Below, piece after piece: positions 22,147-31,338 of a stretch of 64,000 nucleotides of DNA. This DNA comes from Acidobacteriota bacterium (GTDB lineage Bacteria > Acidobacteriota > Vicinamibacteria > Vicinamibacterales > UBA8438), in assembly GCA_026708265.1 (NCBI GenBank), contig JAPOVI010000047.1, positions 1 through 64,000 of the forward strand, given 5' to 3'. Position numbers and translations under genes: made by a program. Positions within the stretch are counted from its first letter, which is position 1; each line of letters begins with the position of its first letter. A model generated the notes under the pieces. The model was given only the letters and a program-made list of their open reading frames with translations, was not told where the DNA came from and ran no database searches.

Positions 22147-23835
22147 GTGACCCCCAAGCCGCAGGCGGACCCGCCCGCGACGGAGCCCCCCGACGTTGGC
22201 GGCGGATCGCGCACCGCCCGGCTTGCGGCTTCGGCCGGCGTGGTCGGCGCCGCGACCCTCGCCAGCCGCCTCCTCGGCCTGGTCCGCGACCAGGTCCTCG
22301 CCTACCGCTTCGGGGCCGGCGACGCGATGGACGCCTTCAACGTGGCGTCCCGCATCCCGAACCTCATGCGCGACCTGTTCGCGGAGGGCGCGATGAGCGC
22401 GGCCTTCGTGCCGACGTTCATGCGGCGCCTGACGAAGGACGGGCGGGGGCCGGCCCTCCGGCTGGGCAACCAGGTGGTCAACGCGCTGATCGCCGCGACG
22501 GGCGTCGTCGTCGTGGCGGCCATCCTGTTCGCGGAGCCGCTGGTGCGCGTGCTGGCCGGCGACTACGCGGAGGTGCCGGGCAAGCTCGAGCTGGCCGCGC
22601 AGCTCACCCGCATCCTGCTCCCCGTCCTGACCCTGGTCGCGGTGGCCGCCGCGATGATGGGGATGCTCAACTCCCTCGACCGCTTCTTCGTTCCCGCCCT
22701 GTCGCCGGCGATGTACAACGTGGGCATCATCGCCGGCGGCGCGCTGCTCGTCCCGCTGATGCCGGGACTGGGCCTCGCTCCCGTCGTGGCGGTGGCCGTC
22801 GGTGCGCTGCTCGGAGCCATGGGCCAGGTGGCGCTGCAGACGCCGGCGCTGTACCGGGAGGGTTTCCGCTACCGCCCCGCCCTCGACCCCTCCGACCCGG
22901 GGCTGCGGGACATCCTGCGCCTGATGGGGCCGGGCACCCTCGCCGGCGCGGCGGTGCAGATCAACCTGCTCGTCAACATGGTCCTGGCCGCCGGCGAGGG
23001 CACGGGCGCCGTCTCCTGGCTCAGCTATGCGTTCCGCGTGATGTACCTGCCGATCGGCCTGTTCGGGGTCTCGGTCGCCGCCGCCGCCGTCCCCCTTCTC
23101 TCCCGCCACGGGGCGGCGAACGACGTCGGCGGCATGCGCGAGACGGCGTCGCGGGCGCTGCGGATGACGCTGGCGATCAACTTGCCCGCCACGGTCGGCC
23201 TGATGGTGCTCGCCGTGCCGATCGTCGCGCTGATCTTCGAGCGGGGGGCCTTCACGGCGGCCGACACGTCCGCCACCGCCGACGCGCTCCTCCTGTACGC
23301 CCCCGGGCTCGCCGGCTACGCCGCGGTGCGGATCGCCGTTCCGTGCTTCTATGCCCTCGGGAGCAGCCGCACGCCGGCGGTGCTCAGCGTGGCCGCCGTC
23401 GCGCTCAACATCGGGCTCAATCTCGTCCTGGTCAGGGTGCTCGGCTACCGCGGCCTGGCGCTCGGGACTTCCGTTGCCGCCCTGGCGAACGCTCTGGCGC
23501 TGCTGATCCTGCTACGCCGGCGGCTGGATGGCCTCGACCTGCGGCGCGTGCTGACGCTCGTCGGGAAGGTCGCGGTCGCGTCGGCCGCGATGGGTGCCGC
23601 GGCGTGGATCGTCCACGATCGGCTGCTCGACGTGTGGGAGGGCGCCGGCTTCGCGCTGCGTCTCGGCCGCCTCGCGGCCGCCATCGCGGCCGGCCTCGTG
23701 GTGCTGGTCCTCTCCGCGCGCCTCCTGCGGCTCCGGGAGCTCGACGAGGCGGCGGGACAGATCGCGGCGCGGCTGCGCCGCCGGCGAGCGGCGTCGCCGC
23801 CCAACCCCGAGCCGCCGCACCGCCCGGGCCGGTGA
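22147..23835 (+). CDS. murJ: Lipid II flippase MurJ
   Basis: MurJ flips lipid II across the inner membrane. The 562-aa protein has the MviN family start AATLASRLLGLVRDQVLAYRFG, then DAFNVASRIPNLMRDLFAEGAMSAAFVP (split here only for naming) with the conserved Arg and acidic residues of the central cavity. It continues with about 14 membrane helices and a basic tail. The GTG start at 22147 lies 3 nt after the upstream stop. It places a peptidoglycan export step next to, but divergent from, the mur/fts cluster. Confidence 0.94.
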   Translation: MTPKPQADPPATEPPDVGGGSRTARLAASAGVVGAATLASRLLGLVRDQVLAYRFGAGDAMDAFNVASRIPNLMRDLFAEGAMSAAFVPTFMRRLTKDGRGPALRLGNQVVNALIAATGVVVVAAILFAEPLVRVLAGDYAEVPGKLELAAQLTRILLPVLTLVAVAAAMMGMLNSLDRFFVPALSPAMYNVGIIAGGALLVPLMPGLGLAPVVAVAVGALLGAMGQVALQTPALYREGFRYRPALDPSDPGLRDILRLMGPGTLAGAAVQINLLVNMVLAAGEGTGAVSWLSYAFRVMYLPIGLFGVSVAAAAVPLLSRHGAANDVGGMRETASRALRMTLAINLPATVGLMVLAVPIVALIFERGAFTAADTSATADALLLYAPGLAGYAAVRIAVPCFYALGSSRTPAVLSVAAVALNIGLNLVLVRVLGYRGLALGTSVAALANALALLILLRRRLDGLDLRRVLTLVGKVAVASAAMGAAAWIVHDRLLDVWEGAGFALRLGRLAAAIAAGLVVLVLSARLLRLRELDEAAGQIAARLRRRRAASPPNPEPPHRPGR

Positions 23836-24635
23836 TGGTACGATGGACGCCGATGCGAGCCGTATACGGCGGTGGCGGCGGCCACTATGCGTTCGGCCCG
23901 GGACTGATGACTCCGGCGGTCCGCATGCTCCTGTGGGCCAACGTCGGCGTCTTTCTTCTCACGACGCTCGTTCCGTCGGCCTTCTACTGGGCCACGAGCC
24001 TCTTCGGACTGACCCCGCAACTGGTCCTGACGCGGCTGTGGGTGTGGCAGCCGTTCACGTACATGTTCCTGCACGGGGGCATCGGCCACATCCTGCTGAA
24101 CATGCTCGTGCTCTGGATGTTCGGCACCCAGCTCGAGCGCATCTGGGGGTCGCGCTTCTTCCTGCGCTACTACTTCATAACCGGGGTCGGGGCGGGCGTC
24201 GCGACGATCGCCGCCGGTCTGCTGCCCGCGGCGTTCGCCGAGCCGACCTACGCCGGGGTGACCATCGGCGCCTCCGGTGCGATCTACGGCCTGCTGGTGG
24301 CGTTCGCGCTGTACTACCCGAACGCGCCGGTCCTGATGTTCTTCCTGTTCCCGGTACCGGCCCGCTACTTCGTGATGATCATCGGGGCGATCGCGTTCCT
24401 CTCCGTCCCCCGCAGCGGGGGCGTCGCCCACATCGCGCACCTCGGCGGGCTGGTCGTCGGCTACCTCTATCTCAGGCACCGTCGCGGCGCGGCGTCCCGG
24501 TTCGGATTCGGCCGCCTCGGGGTGATGGCGGACATCAAGTACCGCTACCTGCGCTGGAGGATGGAGCGGCTGCGGAAGCGGTTCGACGTCTACCCGGGCC
24601 GCGGCGGCCGGGACCACGAGGACCGGATCCACTGA
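23835..24635 (+). CDS. Rhomboid family intramembrane serine protease
   Basis: The 266-aa product has six or seven membrane helices with the rhomboid signature: HGGIGHILLNMLVLWMFG in an early helix, the nucleophile motif GASGAIYG (Ser about 147) and the catalytic His in AHLGGLVVG (about 202). It would cleave membrane proteins within the bilayer; the substrate is unknown. The C-terminal 50 residues are basic and cytoplasmic. The ATG at 23835 shares bases with the murJ stop (TGATG), so it is translationally coupled to murJ. Confidence 0.92.
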   Translation: MVRWTPMRAVYGGGGGHYAFGPGLMTPAVRMLLWANVGVFLLTTLVPSAFYWATSLFGLTPQLVLTRLWVWQPFTYMFLHGGIGHILLNMLVLWMFGTQLERIWGSRFFLRYYFITGVGAGVATIAAGLLPAAFAEPTYAGVTIGASGAIYGLLVAFALYYPNAPVLMFFLFPVPARYFVMIIGAIAFLSVPRSGGVAHIAHLGGLVVGYLYLRHRRGAASRFGFGRLGVMADIKYRYLRWRMERLRKRFDVYPGRGGRDHEDRIH

Positions 24636-24693
24636 TCCCCGACCGGCCGGCGCGCCTCGGCGAAGGGGCGGCGGCCCGCCGGGCCTCGCCGGC

Positions 24694-25098
24694 TCACTCG
24701 CGCCCCGATGGCGGCGCCGGCCGCTCCGCGCCGGGAAGGCCGAGCCAGTCGTCCCGGACGGGGCTGAAGACCTCGATCTCGAAGGTGTCCTCGAGCGCCT
24801 CGGCCTGGTGGGGCCGGCCGGACGGGATGTGCAGTACCTCGCCCGCGCGGACGACGATCTCGTCCGGGCCGACCCGGCACCGCAGCGCGCCCTGCAGCAC
24901 GTAGGTCATCTGCTCGCTCGCATGCCGGTGCAGCGGAACGTGGGCGCCGCGCTTCAGGTAGACCTGCGCCAGCATCTGCCGCCCGCCGGCCACTACCTTG
25001 CGCGAGATCATCTCGGTGACCTTCTCGACTGCTATCCCGTCCCAGCGATGGACGGCGGCGCTCGGTGGCACGGGCGGCTGGGCCGTCAGTTCGACCAT
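24694..25098 (-). CDS. Single-domain cupin protein
   Basis: This 134-aa small beta-barrel protein has cupin motif 1 as HRHASEQMTYVLQG (His57, His59, Glu62) and motif 2 as GEVLHIPSGRPHQ (His97), the usual metal ligands. No substrate can be assigned: such proteins range from isomerases to sensors. It is convergent with the rhomboid gene across a 58-bp GC-rich gap and divergent from the E1 gene. Confidence 0.85.
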   Translation of the reverse strand: MVELTAQPPVPPSAAVHRWDGIAVEKVTEMISRKVVAGGRQMLAQVYLKRGAHVPLHRHASEQMTYVLQGALRCRVGPDEIVVRAGEVLHIPSGRPHQAEALEDTFEIEVFSPVRDDWLGLPGAERPAPPSGRE

Positions 25099-25165
25099 CT
25101 ACTGTATCTGTTGACAAGCAAGCACTTACGCGCGAGACCGGAAGGTCGGCCGAGGCGTCGCGTCA

Positions 25166-25174
25166 TGATATAGT
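25166..25174 (+). promoter_or_regulatory. Extended -10 promoter for the E1 gene
   Basis: TGATATAGT is an extended -10 element (TG-n-TATAGT) 72 bp before the E1 start. No good -35 hexamer lies 16-18 bp upstream, which is acceptable for extended -10 promoters. It is the only AT-rich hexamer in this gap. Confidence 0.5.
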
Positions 25175-25245
25175 GGTTTTGCTGTGCGTGGCGTGGTCAG
25201 GCGCAGGCCGGCGTTCGGTTCCGCCCACCGCAAGGATCCTGCACC

Positions 25246-27390
25246 ATGAAGGCGTCGACGGTCACGAATGGGCTGCCGACCGGTGCGCCGTCTCCGTTCG
25301 CAGTTCGGACGGCCGGCCTTTCGCGGGAGCAGCTTCGCGCCTTCTACCGCACGATGCTGCTCTCGCGGCGGCTCGACGACAAGGAGATCCAGCTCAAGAA
25401 CCAGAGCCAGAGCTACTTCCAGATCAGCGGCGCGGGCCACGAGGCCATCCAGGTCGCGGCCGGCATGGCCCTGCGCCCGGGCCACGACTGGGTCTTTCCG
25501 TACTACCGGGACCGGGCGCTCTGCCTGGCCCTCGGCGTGACGGCGACCGACATGCTGCTGAACGCGGTCGCCGCCCGCGACGATCCGCACTCGGGCGGTC
25601 GGCAGATGCCGACCCACTGGAGCTCCACCCGTCTCCGCATCGTCTCCCCCTCGAGCGCCTGCACCACGCAGTGCCTGCATGCCGTAGGGGCCGCCGAGGC
25701 CGGCCGCCTGCGCGAGCGGATGCCGGAGCTCGCGCCCGACGCCCCGGCCCAGGCCGACGAGGTCGTGCTCGTCACCCTCGGGGACGGCCAGACCAGCGGC
25801 GGGGAGTTCTGGGAGTCGCTCAACACCGCCTGCACGGGGCGGGTCCCCGTCATCTACCTCGTCGAGGACAACGGCTACGCGATATCCGTGCCCGTCGAGG
25901 TGCAGACGCCGGGCGGCGACGTCGCGCGGCTCGTCGAGTCGTTCCCGGGCCTGAAGGTGATCCGCGTCGACGGCACGGACGGCATGGCGAGCTTCCGGGC
26001 CATGACCGAAGCCGTGGCGCATGCGCGCGCGCGCTCCGGCCCGGTGCTGGTCCGGGCGCACGTAACGCGGCCGTACTCGCACTCGATGTCGGACGACGAG
26101 CGCCACTACAAGAGCGCCGCGGAGCGCAGCATGGAGGCGGCGCGGGATCCCCTGCGGCGGTTCGCGGACTTCCTGACGGGCGGCGGGCTCGCGACGACAT
26201 CCGACCTCGAGGAGGTCGCGGCGAGCGTCGACCGCGAGATTCGGGAGGCGACCGATCTCGCCGTCGATGCGCCGAAGCCGGATGCCGCGAGCGCCACCCT
26301 CTACGTCTACTCGCCCACCATCGACCCCGCCTCGGCGAAGTTCGAGGCGGAGCCGGCCCCCGAGGGCCGGCCGGACACGATGGTGGCGGCGATCAACCGC
26401 ACGCTGAAGGACGAGATGGCGCGCGACTCGCGCGTCGTCGTGTTCGGCGAGGACGTGGCGGACGCAAGCCGGGCCGAGCTGCTGGGCGAGGTCACCGGCA
26501 AGGGCGGCGTCTTCAAGGCCACGCTGGGCCTGCAGCGCGCCTACGGGCGCGAGCGCTGCTTCAACTCCCCGCTCGCGGAGGCCAACATCGTCGGACGGGC
26601 GATCGGCATGGCGGTGCGCGGCCTGAAGCCGGTGGTCGAGATCCAGTTCTTCGACTACATCTGGCCGGCGATGATGCAGATCCGCGACGAGCTGACGATG
26701 CTGCGGTACCGGTCGAACAACGCGTTCTCGTGCCCGGTCGTGATTCGGGCGCCGATCGGCGGCTACCTGCGCGGCGGCTCGCTCTACCACAGCCAGTCGG
26801 GCGAGAGCATCTTCGCCCACTGCCCCGGGCTGCGGATCGCGTTCCCGTCCGACGCCGCCGACGCGGCGGGGCTGCTGCGGACCGCGATCCGCTGCGACGA
26901 CCCGGTCCTGTTCCTCGAGCACAAGCACCTCTACCGGCAGACGTACAACAAGGCCCCCTACCCGGGCGCCGACTACACGCTGCCGTTCGCGCGCTCCGCC
27001 GTCCGGCGGCCGGGCCGCGACGTCGTCGTCCTCACCTGGGGAGCCCTGGTGCAGCGCTCGCTCCTGGCGGCCGAGCGGGCGCGGGAGGACGGCATCGACG
27101 TCATGGTCGTCGACCTGCGCACGATCACGCCCTGCGACTGGGACGGCATCGTGCAGGCCGTGCGGACCACCAACCGCGTGGTCGTCGCCCACGAGGACCA
27201 GTTGACGTGCGGATTCGGCGCGGAGATCGCGGCCCGGATCGCGGACGAGCTGTTCGAGCACCTCGACGCGCCGGTGAAGCGCGTGGCCGCGCTGGACTGT
27301 CCGGTCGCCTACAGCCCGGTGCTCGAGGAGGCGATACTCCCCCAGTCGGCCGACATCCTCGAGGTCGTCCGCGAGGTCGCGCGGTACTAG
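25246..27390 (+). CDS. Fused alpha+beta E1 of a 2-oxo acid dehydrogenase
   Basis: This single 714-aa polypeptide carries both E1 subunits of a thiamine-diphosphate dehydrogenase, of the branched-chain (2-oxoisovalerate) type. Residues about 25-350 are E1-alpha, with [20 protein letters not shown] and the ThDP motif [10 protein letters not shown]...EDNGYAIS near 179-210. Residues about 385-714 are E1-beta, with [26 protein letters not shown] and the C-terminal [17 protein letters not shown]. It would decarboxylate a 2-oxo acid and acylate the lipoyl group of E2. No E2 or E3 gene is nearby. Substrate preference cannot be read from sequence. Confidence 0.9.
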   Translation: MKASTVTNGLPTGAPSPFAVRTAGLSREQLRAFYRTMLLSRRLDDKEIQLKNQSQSYFQISGAGHEAIQVAAGMALRPGHDWVFPYYRDRALCLALGVTATDMLLNAVAARDDPHSGGRQMPTHWSSTRLRIVSPSSACTTQCLHAVGAAEAGRLRERMPELAPDAPAQADEVVLVTLGDGQTSGGEFWESLNTACTGRVPVIYLVEDNGYAISVPVEVQTPGGDVARLVESFPGLKVIRVDGTDGMASFRAMTEAVAHARARSGPVLVRAHVTRPYSHSMSDDERHYKSAAERSMEAARDPLRRFADFLTGGGLATTSDLEEVAASVDREIREATDLAVDAPKPDAASATLYVYSPTIDPASAKFEAEPAPEGRPDTMVAAINRTLKDEMARDSRVVVFGEDVADASRAELLGEVTGKGGVFKATLGLQRAYGRERCFNSPLAEANIVGRAIGMAVRGLKPVVEIQFFDYIWPAMMQIRDELTMLRYRSNNAFSCPVVIRAPIGGYLRGGSLYHSQSGESIFAHCPGLRIAFPSDAADAAGLLRTAIRCDDPVLFLEHKHLYRQTYNKAPYPGADYTLPFARSAVRRPGRDVVVLTWGALVQRSLLAAERAREDGIDVMVVDLRTITPCDWDGIVQAVRTTNRVVVAHEDQLTCGFGAEIAARIADELFEHLDAPVKRVAALDCPVAYSPVLEEAILPQSADILEVVREVARY

Positions 27391-27419
27391 TCGCGCCACC
27401 GGCGCACAGCGAGATTCCA

Positions 27420-28439
27420 GTGCCCCGCATCGCGCTCGCCGCCCTCCTGGTGCTTGCCGTCGCGGCGCCGGGCTCGAGCCAACGGGTCGAGACGCTGCAG
27501 CCGACCCGCAGCCTGCCGCCCCACATCGTCGGCGAGCTTCGGCTTCCGGCCGTGTTTCAGGAGACCCCCGACGGGCGGCGGTTCCTCTTCGACCGGCGCG
27601 GGCACCGAGTGCACCGGCTCGACCCCGGCGCGGACCGGGCCGCGGTCCTCGTGGAGATCGGTCCCGAGCCGGGCCGCCTCCTCGGCGCGGCCGCCTTCGA
27701 CCTCGGGCGCACGCCGGAACGGTACTTCGTCGTCGCCGACGCGCCCGAGGGCCGGGAACGGGTGCAGATCTTCAACCTCGACGGCCGTCGCGTGAGCGGC
27801 TTCTCGCTGCCGGGGCGCGCGATGCCGCGGGTGACGCTGGACGACACGGTGCTGAGCGGCATCGGGACGCTCGAGTTCACCGGTCGCGAGATCCTGATGA
27901 ACCAGCCCGAGCTCGGCGGGCTGGTCACCCGCTTCAGCCTTCGAGGACAGCCGTTCCACACCTTCGGGGTGCTGAGAAGCACCGGGCACGAGTCCGACCG
28001 GGACGTGCACCTGGCGCTGAACAGCGGAATCCCCCGCCTGGCGCCCGACGGCAGTTACTACTTCGTCTTCCAGACCGGGGTGCCGATGTACCGCAAGTAC
28101 GACGCGCGCGGCACCCTGCTGTTCGAGCGCCACGTCGAGGGTCCGGCCCTCGATGCGACGATCAATTCGATGCCGACCACGTGGCCGCGCCGCACGCACG
28201 AGCGGGGCGTCACGCTGCCGTTCATACCCCCGACCGTCCGGACGGCCGCGGTCGATCGGGCCGGCAACCTCTGGATCGCGCTCTCCGTGCCCGTGATCTT
28301 CGTCTACGACCCCAACGGCGAAAAGATCCGGACCGTGCGGCTGCGGGCGGCGGGCATCCTGCGGCCCTCGAGCCTCTACTTCCCCGACCGCAGGCGGATG
28401 CTCGTCGCGCCCGGCGGCTTCGAGTTCACGGTGTGGTGA
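27420..28439 (+). CDS. Secreted beta-propeller-like protein of unknown function
   Basis: The 339-aa product begins at GTG 27420, 30 bp after the E1 gene, with a signal peptide (VPRIALAALLVLAVAAPGSS). The rest is beta-rich with repeated units like RRFLFDRRGHRVHRLDP, VQIFNLDGRRVSGFSLPG and NLWIALSVPVIFVYDPNGEKI, which suggest a six-bladed NHL/6-bladed propeller. No catalytic residues are identifiable. Its 3' end overlaps the convergent PhzF gene by 14 bp. Confidence 0.7.
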   Translation: MPRIALAALLVLAVAAPGSSQRVETLQPTRSLPPHIVGELRLPAVFQETPDGRRFLFDRRGHRVHRLDPGADRAAVLVEIGPEPGRLLGAAAFDLGRTPERYFVVADAPEGRERVQIFNLDGRRVSGFSLPGRAMPRVTLDDTVLSGIGTLEFTGREILMNQPELGGLVTRFSLRGQPFHTFGVLRSTGHESDRDVHLALNSGIPRLAPDGSYYFVFQTGVPMYRKYDARGTLLFERHVEGPALDATINSMPTTWPRRTHERGVTLPFIPPTVRTAAVDRAGNLWIALSVPVIFVYDPNGEKIRTVRLRAAGILRPSSLYFPDRRRMLVAPGGFEFTVW

Positions 28440-29223
28440 GCGTCGTCCGGAACACCGTCACGGCCTGCCCGCCGAGCCGCACGCGCTCCCCGGCGACGCG
28501 CACCCGCACGACGCCGCCCCGGGCGGAAGCCTGGTAGCCGGTCAGCGGATTCCGCCCCAGCCGGCTCCGCCAGTACGGGCCGAGGCAGCAGTGCGCCGAC
28601 CCGGTGACCGGATCCTCGTCGATGCCGGCCGCCGGCGCGAAGAACCGCGAGACGAAGTCGAAGCCGCCGCCCGCCACCCGGCTCGTGACGATGACCCCGC
28701 GGCCCCCGATGCGCCGCAGCGCGGCCATGTCGGGCGCGGCCGCGCGCAGCTCCGCCTCGGAGCCGACCTCCACCAGATAGTCGAACCGGTTGCGGCCCAC
28801 GTAGCGCGGCTCCACGCCGAGGGCGCCGATCAGCCCGCCCGGGGGATCGGCGGGCTCGGGCGGCTCGGCTGGGAAGTCGAGCTCGATCCAGGCTTCGCGG
28901 CTCGTCGCGCGCAGCTCCCCGGAGCGCGTCTCGAAGCGCAGGTCGGCGGTGCGCGCCGCGAGCCCCTCCTCCCAGAGGACGTGGGCGCTGGCCAGCGTGG
29001 CGTGCCCGCAGAGGTCGACCTCCACCGCCGGCGTGAACCAGCGCAGACCGTACACACCGGATGACCGCGGCACGAGGAAGGCGGTCTCCGAGAGGTTCAT
29101 CTCCCGCGCCACGTTCTGCATCCAGCTCGCGTCGACCGGTTCGGGCGGCAGGCACACGGCGGCGGGGTTTCCCTCGAAGAGCGCGCGCGCGAACGCGTCC
29201 ACCTGGACGAGCCTCACGTCCAC
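28426..29223 (-). CDS. PhzF family isomerase
   Basis: The 265-aa product is a member of the PhzF/diaminopimelate-epimerase-like fold. The N-terminal VQVDAFARALFEGNPAAVC and the catalytic Glu (E46 in NLSETAFLV) are present, as are DLCGHATLASAHVLW and the C-terminal DPVTGSAHCCLGPYW. In phenazine producers PhzF isomerises an anthranilate derivative, but most family members act on unknown small molecules, and no phenazine genes are near. It is divergent from the atp operon. Confidence 0.88.
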   Translation of the reverse strand: MDVRLVQVDAFARALFEGNPAAVCLPPEPVDASWMQNVAREMNLSETAFLVPRSSGVYGLRWFTPAVEVDLCGHATLASAHVLWEEGLAARTADLRFETRSGELRATSREAWIELDFPAEPPEPADPPGGLIGALGVEPRYVGRNRFDYLVEVGSEAELRAAAPDMAALRRIGGRGVIVTSRVAGGGFDFVSRFFAPAAGIDEDPVTGSAHCCLGPYWRSRLGRNPLTGYQASARGGVVRVRVAGERVRLGGQAVTVFRTTLTTP

Positions 29224-29287
29224 GTCCGCGCTCCAGCGCCAGGACCGACCGGCGACGATGCGGCCGGCCGGCGGGCGTCACGAGTCC

Positions 29288-29318
29288 GATGGTGCGTCAC
29301 CCCGAGTGGCGCACCATC
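29288..29318. promoter_or_regulatory. 13-bp dyad upstream of the atp promoter
   Basis: GATGGTGCGTCAC (29288-29300) and its near-perfect inverse (29306-29318, one mismatch) flank a 5-nt spacer. The dyad lies between the PhzF start and the -35 of the atp promoter, so it cannot terminate either gene. An operator for a dimeric regulator is the likelier reading. Confidence 0.45.
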
Positions 29319-29333
29319 ACGAGCCCGGCTCGA

Positions 29334-29363
29334 TTGCGCCACCGCGCGGCCCTTTGTTATCAT
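29334..29363 (+). promoter_or_regulatory. Promoter of the F0 operon
   Basis: TTGCGC (29334-29339), an 18-bp spacer and TATCAT (29358-29363), with TG one base before the -10 (extended form). It lies 108 bp before the atpZ start, so a leader of about 100 nt is predicted. Confidence 0.55.
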
Positions 29364-29470
29364 TGGCCGTTTGTTCGGTTCGGGAAGCGGCCGACCGTGT
29401 GAACAGGTCGCGAATGCGCGCCGACGGTCAGGAGTCTGCGCCGCAGCACGTGCCATGGAGAGTTCGTGGC

Positions 29471-29713
29471 ATGCCCGATGAGCGGGACTCGTCTCTGGCG
29501 CGTTCTCTGCAGTCCCTGCACGAGAATATCCGCAGAGCAGGACCGGCAGCAACGGCGAGCTACTCGCTGATCGGCGCCGTCCTTCTGTTGGGCGGCGCCG
29601 GGCTGCTCGTCGATCGCTGGCAGGGGACGGCGCCGTGGGGGGTGCTGGCCGGCCTGATCCTCGGGCTCGTCGTCGGGTTCTATCAGCTTGCGATGGTGAT
29701 GTGGAGACGCTGA
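29471..29713 (+). CDS. atpZ: AtpZ-like F0F1 assembly/ion-channel subunit
   Basis: The 80-aa protein has a charged N-terminus and two membrane helices (YSLIGAVLLLGGAGLLVD and VLAGLILGLVVGFYQLAMVM), the topology of the AtpZ (synthase protein Z) family that precedes atpI in many bacteria. ATG at 29471 gives the family length; an ATG at 29414 would add 19 non-conserved residues. GGAGAG lies 11 nt upstream. It is the first gene of the operon. Confidence 0.8.
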   Translation: MPDERDSSLARSLQSLHENIRRAGPAATASYSLIGAVLLLGGAGLLVDRWQGTAPWGVLAGLILGLVVGFYQLAMVMWRR

Positions 29714-29717
29714 GCCG

Positions 29718-30065
29718 ATGACGGTACTCACGCTGGCCGGAGCGACCCTCGCGTCCGGTGCGCTGGTGGCCGTCGCACTGCCCGGCGCGACCCTGGAGAT
29801 CTGGCTCGGCCTCGCCGCGCCGCTCGCCGCGGCGATCTGCACGCACGTGGCGATCGCGAGGACCCACCGGCGGGACCCCGCCCGGCTCACCGGGGTCATG
29901 GTACGACTCTTCGCGGGGAAGTTCGTCCTGTTCGGTGCGTACATCGTCCTTGCGATGACGAGCCTGCCGCTCGACGCCGCCCCGTTCCTGCTGAGCTTCG
30001 TCGCCTACTTCGCGGTGCTGCACGTCGTGGAGGCCGCGCACCTGCGCCGGCTGTCCGCCGCGTGA
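29718..30065 (+). CDS. atpI: AtpI-like membrane protein (ATP synthase chain I)
   Basis: The product is 115 aa with four predicted membrane helices and a basic cytoplasmic loop (RTHRRDPARLTG). MVRLFAGKFVLFGAYIVL followed by FLLSFVAYFAVLHVVEAAHL resembles the ATP synthase I chain, which helps assemble the c-ring. The sequence is diverged, so the assignment rests largely on topology and its place between atpZ and atpB. Confidence 0.65.
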   Translation: MTVLTLAGATLASGALVAVALPGATLEIWLGLAAPLAAAICTHVAIARTHRRDPARLTGVMVRLFAGKFVLFGAYIVLAMTSLPLDAAPFLLSFVAYFAVLHVVEAAHLRRLSAA

Positions 30066-30090
30066 CTGCCTGTCAGGAGCCAACGAGCAG

Positions 30091-31047
30091 ATGACCCAAC
30101 CTCACGGCGAGCCTGCGGCCGGTCACGCCGCCGACGCCGGCCACGGCGGCCACGGTGACGGGCCGTTCAATGCCGGGGAGATGATCGTCGAGCACATCGC
30201 GAACAGTCCCATCGACCACCCGCTGATTCATCTGCCACCGCTGTTCGGGATCGACTTCTCGATTACCAAACACGTGCTCATGCTGTGGCTCGTGGCGGCC
30301 ACGGTCTTCGCGCTGGTGACGGTCACCGTGCGGCGCTACCTGCGCCAGGACCGGCTGGTGCCGGGCGGCTTCATGACCGTCCTGGAGTTCATGGTCGAGT
30401 TCATCCGCGATTCGATCGTGGCCCCGAACGTCGGCGAGCGGTACGCCAGGAGATGGGCGCCGCTCATCCTGACCTTCTTCGTCTTTATTCTGTTGGCCAA
30501 CCTCGTCGGCCTGATACCGATGTTCGAGGTGCTCGGGCTGATCGACCACTACGTGCTGCACACGGGCGAGGACTCGTTCGTGAAGCAGCTCCTGCACGGC
30601 GGCGCGACGGCCACCGCCAACTTCAACGTCACGGCCGGCCTCGCGGTCATCACGTTCATCGCGATCATCGTCGCCGGAACGACCGCGCACGGGTTCATCC
30701 AGCACTGGAAGAACCTGGTGCCGCACGGCCTGGCGTGGCCGATCTACTTCCTGCTGATCCCGATCGAGGTCATCGGCATGATCGTCCGGCCGTTCGCCCT
30801 GACGCTGCGTCTCGCGGCGAACATGACGGCCGGACACATCGCCATTCTCGCGCTCCTGTCGTTCGTGCTGATCTTCGCGGAGCAGTTCCAGAGCGCCGCG
30901 GCCGGGATCGGAATCGGGCTGGTCGTATCGGTTCCCATGGCCGTCGGCATCTACGCGCTCGAGATCATCGTCATCCTGGTGCAGGCGTACGTCTTCACGC
31001 TGCTCACCACCACCTTCATCGGGATGGCCATCAACGTGCATCACTAG
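30091..31047 (+). CDS. atpB: ATP synthase F0 subunit a
   Basis: Subunit a forms the two proton half-channels against the c-ring. The 318-aa protein has a His/Gly-rich N-terminus (residues 1-25), an extracytoplasmic segment, and five to six membrane helices. The essential Arg lies in ALTLRLAANMTAGH, and the last helices contain ALEIIVILVQAYVFTLLT with the conserved Glu and Gln. The length is on the long side because of the soluble N-terminus and an insertion around residues 145-180. Confidence 0.95.
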   Translation: MTQPHGEPAAGHAADAGHGGHGDGPFNAGEMIVEHIANSPIDHPLIHLPPLFGIDFSITKHVLMLWLVAATVFALVTVTVRRYLRQDRLVPGGFMTVLEFMVEFIRDSIVAPNVGERYARRWAPLILTFFVFILLANLVGLIPMFEVLGLIDHYVLHTGEDSFVKQLLHGGATATANFNVTAGLAVITFIAIIVAGTTAHGFIQHWKNLVPHGLAWPIYFLLIPIEVIGMIVRPFALTLRLAANMTAGHIAILALLSFVLIFAEQFQSAAAGIGIGLVVSVPMAVGIYALEIIVILVQAYVFTLLTTTFIGMAINVHH

Positions 31048-31081
31048 ACACCCGGGACGGAACGGAAACGGAGGCTACGGA

Positions 31082-31309
31082 ATGGAAGGTACGCTGAACA
31101 TCTTCGGTGCGTCGCTCGGACTCGGACTGATCGTCATCGGCGCGGGACTCGGCATCGGCAAGCTGGCCGCGGCCGCCGCGGAAGGGATCGCGCGGCAACC
31201 GAACGCCACCAGCCAGATCACCGGCGCCGTCAACCTGCCGCTGTTCCTGCTCGAAGGGGTGGCGATCGTCGCCGAGGCGTTCGTGCTGGTCAGCCTCTTC
31301 ATCGCGTAG
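31082..31309 (+). CDS. atpE: ATP synthase F0 subunit c
   Basis: This 75-aa helical hairpin is the rotor-ring proteolipid. Helix 1 is glycine-rich (IVIGAGLGIGKLAAAAAEG), the polar loop is ARQPNAT, and helix 2 carries the ion-binding carboxylate at Glu58 in PLFLLEGVA, aligned with Glu65 of the I. tartaricus ring by counting from ARQP. The residue after it is Gly, not Ser/Thr, and helix 1 lacks the Gln ligand, so H+ rather than Na+ coupling is expected. A second Glu at 65 in the same helix is unusual but common in related phyla. Confidence 0.95.
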   Translation: MEGTLNIFGASLGLGLIVIGAGLGIGKLAAAAAEGIARQPNATSQITGAVNLPLFLLEGVAIVAEAFVLVSLFIA

Positions 31310-31338
31310 GCGCCCGTCCCGCGCCAAGGACACGGCCG

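Noticed and set aside
25111..25116. TTGACA as -35 for the E1 gene
   Set aside because: The position 17-18 bp downstream reads CGAGAC, not a -10. The extended -10 at 25166-25174 is a better candidate.
28426..28439. 14-bp overlap of beta-propeller and PhzF genes as a sign of a wrong stop
   Set aside because: Both C-termini read through to natural stops with conserved PhzF ending, and convergent short overlaps are common.
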